Below, one piece after another: positions 54,084 to 63,709 of a stretch of DNA of 64,000 bases. A model generated the notes under the pieces. The model saw nothing but the letters and a program-made list of their open reading frames with translations. It did no database searches and was not told the origin of the DNA. Both the position numbers and the translations under genes were made by a program. The DNA is from Streptomyces sp. V1I1 (GTDB lineage: Bacteria > Actinomycetota > Actinomycetes > Streptomycetales > Streptomycetaceae). Numbering within the stretch: position 1 is the first letter of the stretch; the number at the start of each line of letters is the position of its first letter. Where the stretch lies: contig NZ_JAUSZH010000001.1 of assembly GCF_030817355.1 (NCBI RefSeq), positions 6,386,501 to 6,450,500 of the forward strand, in the 5' to 3' direction.

Positions 54084-55172
54084 ATGATCGACACCCCGAC
54101 CCTCGTGGACCAGTACTGCCACGGCGTGCTCCGTACGGAGCTCGGCCTCGGCACCTTCGAGGCGCATCTGGGCCGGACCGCCGGGCCGCCGGCCCCCGGC
54201 ACCACCTTCTTCGACACGCAGACCGGCTTCGCGGTACGGCGCTGGTGCCCGCCGCTGCTGGGTCTTGAGCCGCACTGCCCGCCCGCCCGCTATCTCGCCC
54301 GCCGGCGTGAACTGGGTGTGCTGGAGGCGGGCAGGCGGCTGCTGAGGGGCAGCGGAATCTCCACCTATCTAGTGGACACCGGGCTGCCGGGGGATCTCAC
54401 CGGGCCGCCCGAGATCGCCGCCGCGGGCGCGGCCGAGGCCCGTGAGATCGTCCGCCTCGAACTCCTCGCCGAACAGGTCGCCGACACCTCGGGCACCGTC
54501 GAGAGCTTCCTCGCGAACCTCGCCGAGGCCGTGCACGGAGCCGCCGCGTCCGCCGTCGCCTTCACCTCCGTCGGCGCCGTGGGCCACGGGCTCGCCCTCG
54601 CGCCCGAGCCACCGGGCCCCGGGGAGGTGCGCGGGGCGGCCGGCCGCTGGCTGGCCGCACGGCATGTCGGCGGCAAGCTCACCGATCCCGTACTGGTGCG
54701 GCATCTGCTGTGGATCGCGGTCGCATCGGGACTGCCGCTCCAGCTCCATGTCGGCGTGGAGGACCCGATGCTGATGACCGGCTTCGCGGCCGCCACCGCT
54801 GGTCTCGGCACCGATCTGGTGCTGCTGCACGGCTATCCGTACCACCGCCATGCCGCGCATCTGGCGAGCGTGTACCCGCATGTGTACGCCGATCTGGGGC
54901 CCGCCCTGGTGCACACGGGGGCGCGCGCCGCGGCCGTGCTCGCGGAGATCCTGGAGCTGGCGCCGTTCGGGAAGCTGCTCTTCTCCAGCGGCGCGCGCGG
55001 GCTGCCCGAGCTGCATGTGGTGGGCGCCCGCATCTTCCGTGAGGCGCTCGCCCGGGTGCTCGGCGGCTGGGTCGGCGACGGCGCCTGGGCCCGTACGGAC
55101 GCGGAACGGGTCGCCGGGATGATCGCGGCCGGCAATGCCGCCCGCGTCTACGGACTGTCAGACGCTCGATAG
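54084..55172 (+). CDS. Amidohydrolase-like protein
   Basis: The 362-residue protein resembles the amidohydrolase-2 (TIM-barrel) family. The N-terminal VDQYCHGVLRTEL aligns with the family HxH metal region but keeps only one His. The later LHVGVEDPML, LLHGYPYHRHAAHLA and LFSSGARGLPEL match downstream strands, including a metal-site His. Loss of the first His makes full metal binding uncertain. GGGAG precedes ATG 54084. Its 3' end overlaps the convergent ctaA by 15 nt. Confidence 0.75.
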   Translation: MIDTPTLVDQYCHGVLRTELGLGTFEAHLGRTAGPPAPGTTFFDTQTGFAVRRWCPPLLGLEPHCPPARYLARRRELGVLEAGRRLLRGSGISTYLVDTGLPGDLTGPPEIAAAGAAEAREIVRLELLAEQVADTSGTVESFLANLAEAVHGAAASAVAFTSVGAVGHGLALAPEPPGPGEVRGAAGRWLAARHVGGKLTDPVLVRHLLWIAVASGLPLQLHVGVEDPMLMTGFAAATAGLGTDLVLLHGYPYHRHAAHLASVYPHVYADLGPALVHTGARAAAVLAEILELAPFGKLLFSSGARGLPELHVVGARIFREALARVLGGWVGDGAWARTDAERVAGMIAAGNAARVYGLSDAR

Positions 55173-56117
55173 CGCCGAGTCGGTCCGGTCCGGGATCCCG
55201 GCATCCGTCAGCGGCCGCTCGCGCAGGCTCAGCGCGAGCCGCACCACCGCGATCCACATCAGCGCGGAGCCGAGCATATGGGCGGCGACCAGGGCCTCGG
55301 GAACCCCGGTGAAGTACTGCAGGTAGCCCACTCCCCCCTGCAGGAGCAGCACGATCAGCAGGTCGCGGGCGCGCGCCCGGGTGTCGTCGGGGGCGTCGAC
55401 CACCCGCAGCACCAGCCACATCGCGACGGCCAGCGCGCAGACCACCCAGGCGGCGATCGCGTGGACGTGTGCGGCGTCCACCCAGTCCCAGGGCATGCGC
55501 GGCACATCGCTGCTGTCGCCGGCGTGCTTGCCGGAACCGGTCACCGAGGTGCCCAGCGCGATCAGCAGTATGGAGGTGACGACGATTGCCCACGACAGCT
55601 TGCGGACCGGGCGCGGGACGCGCGGGCGCGGTGCGCCGTCGCCCTCGCGGGACCGCTGCCAGGTGACGGTGGCGACCGTGAGCAGCCCGGTGGCGAGCAT
55701 GAAGTGCCCGGCCACAGTCCACGGGTTGAGGCCCGCCCACACGGTGATGCCGCCGAGCACCGCGTTGCCCATCACGATCCAGAACTGCGACCAGGCGAGC
55801 CGGGTCAGTCCGCGCCGCAGCGGCTTGACCGCGCGTGCCGCGATGATCGTCCAGCCGACCGCGGCCGACAGGACGTACGTCAGCATCCGGTTGCCGAACT
55901 CGATCGCGCCGTGGATGCCCTGCTCGGGCGTGGCGAAGAGGCTGTCGTCCGTGCACTTGGGCCAGGCGTCGCAGCCGAGGCCGGAGCCGGTCAGCCGGAC
56001 CGCGCCGCCGGTGACGATGATGACCACGCTCATCACGACGGCGGAGAGCGCGGCGCGCCGGAGCGTTTTGGGAGTCGGCGTCCAGCGCTGGGCGATATAG
56101 GCGAGGGGGGTCAGCAC
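55158..56117 (-). CDS. ctaA: Heme A synthase
   Basis: Oxidises heme O to heme A for cytochrome aa3 oxidase. The 319-residue protein has eight membrane helices in two four-helix halves. The paired His and Cys motifs include TGSGLGCDAWPKC, EFGNRML, AGHFMLATGLL, DAAHVHAIAAW and VAAHMLGSALMW. GTG 56117 lies 7 nt after TACGAT on the minus strand, predicting a leaderless mRNA. It is in the same pathway as ctaB 2.5 kb away. The 3' ends of ctaA and the amidohydrolase-like gene overlap. Confidence 0.94.
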   Translation of the reverse strand: MLTPLAYIAQRWTPTPKTLRRAALSAVVMSVVIIVTGGAVRLTGSGLGCDAWPKCTDDSLFATPEQGIHGAIEFGNRMLTYVLSAAVGWTIIAARAVKPLRRGLTRLAWSQFWIVMGNAVLGGITVWAGLNPWTVAGHFMLATGLLTVATVTWQRSREGDGAPRPRVPRPVRKLSWAIVVTSILLIALGTSVTGSGKHAGDSSDVPRMPWDWVDAAHVHAIAAWVVCALAVAMWLVLRVVDAPDDTRARARDLLIVLLLQGGVGYLQYFTGVPEALVAAHMLGSALMWIAVVRLALSLRERPLTDAGIPDRTDSALSSV

Positions 56118-56207
56118 GGGCCCTATCGTAAACGGGCGATTGTGCACGTTTTCACGAGGGGTCCGGTCCGGGGATGGTCCGGGTACGGCCCGGTCGCGCG
56201 GTCCAGG

Positions 56208-57344
56208 TCAGGGCGGTGCGTACGTCAGCCGGAAGCGCGCGCCGTCGAGGTGGTCCTCCTCCTCCCACCACACGGCGATCCGCCAGTGCACCGACGGCGG
56301 CGGACGGTCGGGCGAGTGCACGAACGCGTCGGTCAGCTCGGCGGCGACCGCCTCGGCGCTGCGGTCGGCCACCGCGTCCCTGCCGCGCCAGGGGTATGTC
56401 ATCGGGGTCCAGGTCCCGTCGGCCTCCTGGACGTCGAACCGCCACACCGCACGCCAGGAGCGCGCCCGCAGGATCCGGCGGACCTCCGTGCCGTCCAGCC
56501 GCAGCCCCTCGGCGATCGCTTCCGCTTGCACACCTTCGATACGCGCCGCCACCACCGCCAGCGGCAGCAGCCGCTCCGGGAGCAGGTCCTGCTCCCGCAG
56601 CCGGGTCAGACCGCCGTCGAAGGGGCAGCGCCGCAGCCTGCGCTCCAGCTGGTCACCGAGGTGCTCGAGGGCCGCGGCATGGGCGGTCTCGCGCGCATCG
56701 GGTGCTCCGGGAGCATCGGGCGCATCGAGAGCCGCCGGCCACAAGGTGTGGAACTCGCGCTCCGCCCGTACCGCCCAGGCCGCCGCGTCCACCGGCTCTC
56801 CCAGCTCCTCCAGCCGGTCGCCCAGGAAGACATGGGCCTGAGCGAGGCCCTCCCGGTTGCGCGGCTCCGACCCGTCCAGGCTCTCCCAGACCTCGATGGC
56901 CCGGCGGGTGGCAGCCAGCGCCGCGAGCCCGTCCTCGCGGTCAACGGGCGGGGGCTGCTCCCCGTTCGGGTGAAAGGCGTACCGCGGCATGCCGAGCTCG
57001 TCGCTGAGCGGGTCGGCGAGATACACGGACTGGTTGATCAGCGCTCTGGCGTACCAGCGGGCGTGCTCCTCGTCGTGCCTGGCGGGCTCCTCGCAGCGCT
57101 GGACCGCCTCGCCGACGGCACTCAGCGCGTCCTCGCGTCGGCCGGTGTCGAAATGGTGCCGTGCCAGATCGCCGTACCGCAGGCTCAGCCTCGCGGCGAG
57201 CGAGAGATCGTCATCGGCGTGCGGGGCGAGCGCGGCGATCAGATCCGTCAGCATGCGCTCGCGCTCGCCGGGTGAGACGCCGGCTCTGCCGGACCTCACC
57301 TTGGCCCATTCCGCGTCCAGTCGCAGCGCGGCAGTCCGGTCCAT
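56208..57344 (-). CDS. TPR-like helical protein of unknown function
   Basis: The 378-residue soluble protein has an N-terminal two-thirds of paired helices resembling tetratricopeptide repeats (LSLRYGDLARHHFDTGRREDALSAVG; HARWYARALINQ; AQAHVFLGDRLEELGEPVDAAAW). A C-terminal domain contains a helix-turn-helix-like segment (EAIAEGLRLDGTEVRRILRAR). No family name is recognised. ATG 57344 has GGGAGG upstream. ATG 57380 is an alternative. It follows the ABC exporter genes by 49 nt and may be in their transcript. Confidence 0.65.
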   Translation of the reverse strand: MDRTAALRLDAEWAKVRSGRAGVSPGERERMLTDLIAALAPHADDDLSLAARLSLRYGDLARHHFDTGRREDALSAVGEAVQRCEEPARHDEEHARWYARALINQSVYLADPLSDELGMPRYAFHPNGEQPPPVDREDGLAALAATRRAIEVWESLDGSEPRNREGLAQAHVFLGDRLEELGEPVDAAAWAVRAEREFHTLWPAALDAPDAPGAPDARETAHAAALEHLGDQLERRLRRCPFDGGLTRLREQDLLPERLLPLAVVAARIEGVQAEAIAEGLRLDGTEVRRILRARSWRAVWRFDVQEADGTWTPMTYPWRGRDAVADRSAEAVAAELTDAFVHSPDRPPPSVHWRIAVWWEEEDHLDGARFRLTYAPP

Positions 57345-57393
57345 CGAGGCCTCCCACCGTGCGAATCTCAGCGGGCTCATCCTGGCGCGTGCG

Positions 57394-58161
57394 TCACTCC
57401 CAGCGGAAGAGCCGGGCGGCCGCGCCCAGTGCGAGCACTGCCCAGACGGCGAGGATGCCGAGATCGCCCCACGGCATCGCGGCACCGTGCTGGAGCACAT
57501 CGCGCAGACCGTCCGAGAGCGCTGAGATCGGCAGCAGCGCGAGCACCGACTGGACGCCGTCCGGGAACCTGTCCAGCGGCACGATCACGCCGCCGCCCAC
57601 CAGGAGCAGCAGAAAGACCAGGTTGGCGGCTGCCAGCGTCGCCTCGGCCCTGAGCGTCCCGGCCATCAGCAGACCGAGGCCGGAGAAGGCGGCGGTGCCG
57701 AGGACGAGCAGCAGCAGTACGGAAAGAGGGTTGCCGTCCGGGGACCAGCCGAGCGCGAACGCGATCACGGTCAGCAGCACGATCTGGAGTATCTCGGTGG
57801 CCAGGACCGAGAGCGTCTTGGCGGTCATCAGCGCCCAGCGGGGGAGCGGCGAGGCGCCGAGCCGCTTGAGGACTCCGTACCGCCGCTCGAAGCCGGTCGC
57901 GATGGCCTGCCCGGTGAAGGCGGTGGACATCACGGCGAGGGCGAGGACACCGGGGGCCAGGAAGTCGACCGCCCTGCCTTCTCCCGTGTCGATGATGTCG
58001 ACGGCCGAGAACAGCACCAGCAGGAGCGAGGGGATGATGACGGTGAGCAGCAGCTGCTCGCCGTTGCGCAGCAGCATCTTCGTCTCGAACGCGGTCTGCG
58101 CCGCGATCATGCGGGGCAGCGGCGCGGCGCCGGGCGCCGGGGTGTACGTACCGACGCTCAT
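57394..58161 (-). CDS. ABC-2 type transporter permease
   Basis: The 255-residue protein has about six membrane helices in the ABC-2 arrangement (FLAPGVLALAVMSTAFTGQ and GFERRYGVLKRLGASPLPRW are typical). With the ATPase it forms a drug- or polymer-export complex. The ATG overlaps the ATPase stop by 4 nt, so subunit synthesis is coupled. I recall this pair as conserved near ctaA and suf genes in Streptomyces. Confidence 0.9.
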   Translation of the reverse strand: MSVGTYTPAPGAAPLPRMIAAQTAFETKMLLRNGEQLLLTVIIPSLLLVLFSAVDIIDTGEGRAVDFLAPGVLALAVMSTAFTGQAIATGFERRYGVLKRLGASPLPRWALMTAKTLSVLATEILQIVLLTVIAFALGWSPDGNPLSVLLLLVLGTAAFSGLGLLMAGTLRAEATLAAANLVFLLLLVGGGVIVPLDRFPDGVQSVLALLPISALSDGLRDVLQHGAAMPWGDLGILAVWAVLALGAAARLFRWE

Positions 58162-59084
58162 GAGCGCAGCTCCTTGCCGGTCAGCTCAAGAAAGACATCC
58201 TCCAGGGTGTGGCGCTCGACCGAGATGCCGCCGGGCATCACGCCGTGCTGTGCGCACCAGGACGTCACGGTCGCCAGCAGCTGCGGGTCCACCTGGCCGG
58301 TGATCCGGTACGCGCCGGGCGTGAGCTCCGCCGCCTCCGTGCCGTCCGGCAGCGCCTTCAGCAGCGAGCCGACGTCCAGGCCGGGCCGCCCCGTGAAGCG
58401 CAGCGTGTTCTCGGCGCCGCCGCGGCAGAGCTGTTCCGGGCTGCCTTCGGCGACGACCTTGCCCGCATCGATGATCGCGACATGGTCCGCCAGCTCTTCG
58501 GCCTCGTCCATGAAGTGGGTGGTGAGGACGGTGGAGACGCCGTCCGCGCGCAGTTCGCGTACGAGCTCCCAGGTGGACCGGCGGGCCTGCGGGTCCAGGC
58601 CGGCGGTCGGCTCGTCCAGGAAGACCAGTTCGGGGCGGCCGACGACGGCCATCGCCAGGGCGAGCCGCTGCTGCTGGCCTCCGGAGAGCCGCCGGTAGGT
58701 CGTACGGCCGCAGCCGCCGAGGCCGAGCCGCTCGATCAGCGCGTCCACGTCCAGTGGATTGGCGTGCAGTTTCGCCATGTGGCGGAGCATCTCGTCGGCG
58801 CGGGCGCCGGAGTAGACGCCGCCGGACTGGAGCATCACGCCGATCCTGGGTCGCAGCTTCGCGGCGTCGGCGACCGGATCGAGGCCGAGGACCCGAACCG
58901 TTCCGGCGTCGGGGCGGCGGTAGCCCTCGCAGGTTTCGACCGTGGTGGTCTTGCCCGCTCCATTGGGGCCGAGGACGGCGGTCACGGAGCCCTGGGGGAC
59001 CTCGAGGTCGAGGCCGTCCACGGCCGTCTTGGATCCGTACCGCTTGACCAGTCCCCGGATCTGGACGACGGGCTCGCTTCGCAT
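58158..59084 (-). CDS. ABC transporter ATP-binding protein
   Basis: The 308-residue ATPase has Walker A GPNGAGKTTTVE, signature RLSGGQQQRLALA, Walker B LVFLDEPTAGLDP and the H-loop TTHFMDEAEEL. It has the long C-terminal domain of DrrA-type exporters. ATG 59084 is the start. The substrate is unknown; export of a hydrophobic compound is typical of the type. Confidence 0.94.
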   Translation of the reverse strand: MRSEPVVQIRGLVKRYGSKTAVDGLDLEVPQGSVTAVLGPNGAGKTTTVETCEGYRRPDAGTVRVLGLDPVADAAKLRPRIGVMLQSGGVYSGARADEMLRHMAKLHANPLDVDALIERLGLGGCGRTTYRRLSGGQQQRLALAMAVVGRPELVFLDEPTAGLDPQARRSTWELVRELRADGVSTVLTTHFMDEAEELADHVAIIDAGKVVAEGSPEQLCRGGAENTLRFTGRPGLDVGSLLKALPDGTEAAELTPGAYRITGQVDPQLLATVTSWCAQHGVMPGGISVERHTLEDVFLELTGKELRS

Positions 59085-59264
59085 GCCGGGAAGTCTAGGC
59101 GGGGTGGCAAGGCCGCCGGGGGGCGGGGCCGGGTCCTCCCGCAGAAGGGCAGGGACACCCGGGACAGGAATGGCCTGAACTGACTATTGAGGCGTTCTTC
59201 ACATGAACCTGCCAACTCCTTCACGATCGAGTGTCGGTACGAACCCACTCACGAAGGAGCGTTC

Positions 59265-62200
59265 GTGGCTAGACGCAGACCGGGGCGGCGGGCAGCACTC
59301 GCCGCCCTGACCGCCATATCCGTAGCCCTGCCCCTCGCCCTCGGCGCCGCCCCCGCGCACGCACAGGACCCCGACGCCGCCTTACGCTCCGGTCCCTCCG
59401 CGTATCGGATCAAGACCGAGGCCGGCGTCCTCGCGCAGCTCGACGCCAAAGACAGGGCGACCTTCTGGGTCGCCCTGACGCATGAGGCGGACACCTCGGC
59501 CGCCCGCCGGGCCAAGGGCAAGACTGCCAAGGCACGCACGCTCTACGAGACGAAGCTGGCGTACGCCAAAAAGTCCCAGGCCCCGCTCAGGGCTCTGCTG
59601 GACAGCGCGGGCGTCCGCTACGAGTCCTTCTGGATCGCCAACACCCTCAAGGTCACCGCCGACAAGGCGCTCGCCGAGAAAATCGCGGCGCGCACCGACG
59701 TCGCCGCGCTCGAGGCCGACGACCCGATCACCATCCCCGACCCGCTGCCGGGGAAGAACGAACCGCGCCTGGACGCCGTCGAGTGGAACATCGACCGGAT
59801 CAACGCCCCCAAGGTCTGGTCCGAGCTCGGCGTACGAGGCGAGGGAGTGGTCGTCGCCAGCATCGACTCCGGCGTGCAGTTCGACCACCCGGCCGTCAAG
59901 GCGAAGTACCGCGGGCTGAAGTCCGACGGCAGCTACGACAACGCCTACAACTGGTTCGATCCGGCCAAGGTCTGCACCGGCACCGCCCCCTGCGACAACA
60001 ACGGCCACGGCACCCACACCATGGGCACCATGGTCGGCGACGACGGCGCGGGCAATCAGGTCGGCGTCGCCCCCGACGCCAAGTGGATCGCCGCCAAGGG
60101 CTGCGAGTCCAGCTCCTGCAGCCGCGACTCGCTGCTCCGCTCCGGCCAGTGGATCGTCGCCCCCACCGACCCGGCAGGCGCCAACCCTCGCCCCGACCTC
60201 GCACCGGACGTGGTGAACAACTCCTGGGGCAGCACTGTCCTGGACCCCTGGTACAAGGAGGTCGTGCAGTCGTGGCGGGACGCGGGCATCTTCCCGGCGT
60301 TCTCCAACGGCAACAGCGGCCCCGGCTGCAACACCTCGGGCTCGCCCGGCACGTACACCAACTCGTACTCCTCCGGCGCCTTCGACATCAACAACGCCAT
60401 CGCGTCCTTCTCCTCGCGCGGCACCGGTGAGGCCGGCGGCCTCAAGCCCAACCTCGCCGCACCCGGCGTCAACGTCCGCTCCTCCTGGACGGGCGGCGGC
60501 TACAACTCCATCTCCGGTACGTCGATGGCCTCACCGCACACCGCCGCCACCGTGGCGCTGATGTGGTCGGCGTCGCCCGCGATCCGCGGCAATGTCGCCG
60601 AGACCGAGAAGCTCCTCGACTCCACCTCCGTCGACGTGGACAACACCAGCTGCGGCGGCACGGCCGCCGACAACAACGTCTTCGGTGAGGGCCGCCTCGA
60701 CGCGTACGCCGCCGTCACCGCCGCCCCGCGTGGCGCGCTCGGCGCGGTCAGCGGCAAGGTCAGCACGGCCACCGGCCCGCTCGCCGACGCCACCCTGCGC
60801 TTCGAGGGCCCGATGAAGACGACCGTCACCACCGGCGCCGACGGCGGCTACGCCCTGCCGAAGCTGATGGTCGGCGACTACACGGTCAGGGTCGCCAAGT
60901 TCGGATACGTCGCGGCCCAGGGCGCCGTCACCGTCGTCGAGAACGGCAGCACGGTCAAGGACTTCGCGCTCGACGAGGCCGCGTCCGCCGATGTCACCGG
61001 CAAGGTCACCAGCCATGGCGGGGCCGAGGCGAGCGCCGTCGTCACCGCCCAGGGCACCCCGGTCACCACCAAGTCCGGCGCCGACGGCGCGTACACGCTG
61101 CGGCTCCCGGTCGGCACGTACGACCTGGCCGTCACCCCCGGCCACCGCTGCGCATCCGCGACCAGCGTCCGCGTCGAGGTCACCGGGAACACGGTCAAGG
61201 ACATCGTCCTGCCCGACCGGACCGACGCTTTCGGCACCGCCTGCACGGTGGGCGCCGGCGACTTCCCGGCGGGTGCCACCAAGCTGGCGTACACCAGCAC
61301 CACCTTTGGCACGGCCTCCTTCGAGCTGCCGTTCCCGGTGGCGTTCTACGGACGCACCTACCGGTCGGCGAGCGCGTCCATCGACGGGGTGCTCTCCTTC
61401 GGGACCGCCTCCACCTCCAGCAGCAACACCACTCTGCCCACCACCTTCGCCCCCAACGGCTCGCTCTATCCGTTCTGGGACAACCTCACGGTCGACGCCG
61501 ACGCGGGCGTGTACTGGTCCGCGACCGGCACCGCCCCGCACCGGAAGATCGTCGTCGAGTGGCGCAACGCGCTGATCGCGGCGACCACGGCCGAGCGGGT
61601 CTCCTTCGCCGCGGTCCTCGGCGAGGACGGCTCCGCGTCCTTCCAGTACAAGGACATCTCCGGAACCGGATTCGAGAACGGCTCCGGCGCGACCATCGGT
61701 GCCGAGAACGCGACCGGCACCGACGCGCTTCTCTACTCCTTCAATGAGGGCACCGTCCGCGACGGGACGGTCATCGCCTTCCGTACGACCAAGACCGCGG
61801 TCGTCGCGGGCCGGGTCACCGACGCCAACGACAGCAAGCCGGTGACGGGCGCGTCCGTCGCGGTGAGCAGCGCCGGCACGGCCACCGGCAGCGACACCAC
61901 CGGCGCCGACGGCGGCTATCTCCTCCAGGTGCCCGCCGGTGCTCCGTACGACATCGCCGTCTCCGCCCCCGCCTACACCGGGGCGAGCGCCCAGCAGACC
62001 CCGAAGCCGGGTGAGATCGCGGTGTCCGACACGGCCCTCAAGACCGGCCGGGTCGCCGCCGACAGCACGGCTCTGACCGTCGTCGTACCGGCGGCGCAGC
62101 AGCGCGCCCGTACGCTCACCCTCGCCAACACCGGCTCCGCCACCCCCTTCACGGTCGCCGAGAAGGACGGCAAGAGCTGGATCAAGGCGGCGCCCGGCAC

Positions 62201-62837
62201 CGGACAGCTGGCGGCCGGCGCATCGCGGCAGGTCGCGCTCAGCGTCGACACCACCGGGGCCGCCCCGGGCACGGTCCTGACCGGGACCTTGCAGGTGAAG
62301 TCCGACAGTGGCCGCAGACCGGTGATCGACATCCCCGTCACCGTGGTCGTGCCCGCCTATCAGACGGCGATCGACACCGGCACAGCCAAGTCCTCGGTGG
62401 ATGCCCTCGGCGACACCTGGGGGCCGGACCGTAAGCACGCCGCGGGCGCGTACGGATATCTGGGCAGCGCCAGTGAGCTCTCCACCACTCGTTCGATCAC
62501 GGGCGCGGCCGACCCGAAGCTGTTCCGGACCGCCCGCCAGGGCATGTACGAGTACCGCTTCGACGGCCTGCCGGCCGGCACCTACCGGATCGAGCTGGGC
62601 TTCGCGGAGCTGAGCTCCAAGGATCCGACGGACCGGGTCTTCGACGTGATGGCCGAGGGGACGCAGTACGTGCCCAACCTTGACCTGGCGCTGGAGGCGG
62701 GCGTCCGTACCGCGCACGAGCGGGGCTTCACGGTGAAGGTCACCGACGGCCGGCTCAACCTGCGTTTCGTGGCGAATTCCGGCAAGACTCTGGTGAATTC
62801 GATCAGGGTCACGGACCGCCCGGATCTTGCCGGGTAA
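59265..62837 (+). CDS. Secreted S8 subtilisin-family protease with carboxypeptidase-regulatory and malectin-like domains
   Basis: The 1190-residue protein has a signal peptide (RRRPGRRAALAALTAISVALP, cleavage near AHAQD) and an I9-like inhibitor prodomain to about residue 170. The subtilisin domain carries the triad Asp in VVASIDSGVQFDHP, His in NNGHGTHTMG and Ser in SGTSMASPH. The remaining 700 residues include three carboxypeptidase-regulatory-like beta sandwiches (VSGKVSTATGPLADATLR, VTGKVTSHGGAEASAV, VAGRVTDANDSKPV). A C-terminal malectin-like fold (GTYRIELGFAEL) closes it. GTG 59265 has AAGGAG 6 nt upstream. Confidence 0.92.
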   Translation: MARRRPGRRAALAALTAISVALPLALGAAPAHAQDPDAALRSGPSAYRIKTEAGVLAQLDAKDRATFWVALTHEADTSAARRAKGKTAKARTLYETKLAYAKKSQAPLRALLDSAGVRYESFWIANTLKVTADKALAEKIAARTDVAALEADDPITIPDPLPGKNEPRLDAVEWNIDRINAPKVWSELGVRGEGVVVASIDSGVQFDHPAVKAKYRGLKSDGSYDNAYNWFDPAKVCTGTAPCDNNGHGTHTMGTMVGDDGAGNQVGVAPDAKWIAAKGCESSSCSRDSLLRSGQWIVAPTDPAGANPRPDLAPDVVNNSWGSTVLDPWYKEVVQSWRDAGIFPAFSNGNSGPGCNTSGSPGTYTNSYSSGAFDINNAIASFSSRGTGEAGGLKPNLAAPGVNVRSSWTGGGYNSISGTSMASPHTAATVALMWSASPAIRGNVAETEKLLDSTSVDVDNTSCGGTAADNNVFGEGRLDAYAAVTAAPRGALGAVSGKVSTATGPLADATLRFEGPMKTTVTTGADGGYALPKLMVGDYTVRVAKFGYVAAQGAVTVVENGSTVKDFALDEAASADVTGKVTSHGGAEASAVVTAQGTPVTTKSGADGAYTLRLPVGTYDLAVTPGHRCASATSVRVEVTGNTVKDIVLPDRTDAFGTACTVGAGDFPAGATKLAYTSTTFGTASFELPFPVAFYGRTYRSASASIDGVLSFGTASTSSSNTTLPTTFAPNGSLYPFWDNLTVDADAGVYWSATGTAPHRKIVVEWRNALIAATTAERVSFAAVLGEDGSASFQYKDISGTGFENGSGATIGAENATGTDALLYSFNEGTVRDGTVIAFRTTKTAVVAGRVTDANDSKPVTGASVAVSSAGTATGSDTTGADGGYLLQVPAGAPYDIAVSAPAYTGASAQQTPKPGEIAVSDTALKTGRVAADSTALTVVVPAAQQRARTLTLANTGSATPFTVAEKDGKSWIKAAPGTGQLAAGASRQVALSVDTTGAAPGTVLTGTLQVKSDSGRRPVIDIPVTVVVPAYQTAIDTGTAKSSVDALGDTWGPDRKHAAGAYGYLGSASELSTTRSITGAADPKLFRTARQGMYEYRFDGLPAGTYRIELGFAELSSKDPTDRVFDVMAEGTQYVPNLDLALEAGVRTAHERGFTVKVTDGRLNLRFVANSGKTLVNSIRVTDRPDLAG

Positions 62838-62858
62838 TTCCCCGGTGATTCCCTGGTC

Positions 62859-62890
62859 AGGGCCCGTCCGGCAGCTGCCGGACGGGCCCT
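62859..62890 (+). terminator. Terminator after the S8 protease
   Basis: AGGGCCCGTCCGGCAG (62859-62874) and CTGCCGGACGGGCCCT (62875-62890) are a perfect 16-bp inverted repeat with no spacer. The centre will open as a loop. Confidence 0.85.
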
Positions 62891-62944
62891 GCGGTTAGGT
62901 GACCCTTAGTGATGAAGCGCACCGGTTCACGCCTCGGACGGCGG

Positions 62945-62981
62945 TTGTCACTGTCAGAGGAATTACGCAACAATGGCGTTG
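62945..62981 (+). promoter_or_regulatory. sufR promoter and SufR operator (CAAC-N6-GTTG)
   Basis: TTGTCA (62945-62950), 18 nt, and AACAAT (62969-62974) form a promoter whose -10 lies inside CAACAATGGCGTTG (62968-62981). That palindrome matches the CAAC-N6-GTTG site I recall for Streptomyces SufR. Its last base is the G of the GTG start, so the mRNA is leaderless and autorepression is direct. Confidence 0.7.
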
Positions 62982-63709
62982 TGAAAAACGTCGGCGAGGC
63001 TCCGCACGAGGAACTCGCGACCGGTGAGCACTCCACGCGCAACCGGGTCGCGCGCTCCATCCTGGACCACGGCCCGTCCACCGTGGCCGATCTCGCAGGT
63101 CGCCTCGGCCTCACCCAGGCCGCCGTCCGCCGCCACCTCGACTCGCTCGTCACCGAGAACGTCATCGAGCCCCGTGAGCAGCGGGTCTACGGCGCACGCA
63201 CCCGTGGGCGACCCGCCAAGGTGTTCGCGCTGACCGACTGCGGCCGGGACGCCTTCGACCAGGCGTACGACGCACTGGCCGTGGACGCGCTCCGCTGGAT
63301 CGAGCGGACCGCAGGGGGAGGGGCAGCCGGAGAGGCGGCCGTCGCCGCCTTCGCCCGCAACCGCCTCGAGACACAGGCGGAGGCTTACCGCGAGGCGATA
63401 GAGGCCGCACCACCCGAGCAGCGCACCGAAGCGCTGGCCAAGGCTCTGAGTGCCGACGGGTACGCTGCTACGGCGCGTAACGCACCGGTCGGCGAGCAGC
63501 TCTGCCAGCACCACTGCCCGGTGGCCCATGTGGCCGAGCAGTACCCGCAGCTGTGCGAGGCGGAGACCGAGACCTTCTCGCGCCTGCTCGGTACGCATGT
63601 ACAGAGACTGGCCACCATCGCGCACGGCGACGGGGTCTGCACGACGTTCATCCCCAAGACCACGACACCATCAGCATCTGCAAGCACGGCCGGGAGGAAC
63701 CCCGCATGA
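62981..63709 (+). CDS. sufR: Fe-S cluster assembly transcriptional regulator SufR
   Basis: The 242-residue winged-helix repressor has the DNA-binding segment STVADLAGRLGLTQAAVRRHLDSL and a wing with ARTRGRPAKVFALT. C-terminal cysteines in EQLCQHHCPVAHVAEQYPQ and LCEAE are the likely 4Fe-4S ligands. With cluster bound it represses suf; cluster loss under iron or oxidative stress releases it. The stop overlaps sufB as ATGA, so it is the first gene of the suf operon. GTG 62981 is chosen because the operator and promoter abut it. Confidence 0.92.
   Translation: MKNVGEAPHEELATGEHSTRNRVARSILDHGPSTVADLAGRLGLTQAAVRRHLDSLVTENVIEPREQRVYGARTRGRPAKVFALTDCGRDAFDQAYDALAVDALRWIERTAGGGAAGEAAVAAFARNRLETQAEAYREAIEAAPPEQRTEALAKALSADGYAATARNAPVGEQLCQHHCPVAHVAEQYPQLCEAETETFSRLLGTHVQRLATIAHGDGVCTTFIPKTTTPSASASTAGRNPA

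Noticed and set aside
62945..62967. PafBC-type promoter at sufR (TTGTCACTG).
   Set aside because: The 8-nt spaced -10 position reads ATTACG, not TAnnnT. A -35/-10 pair with 18 nt spacing inside the SufR palindrome fits better.
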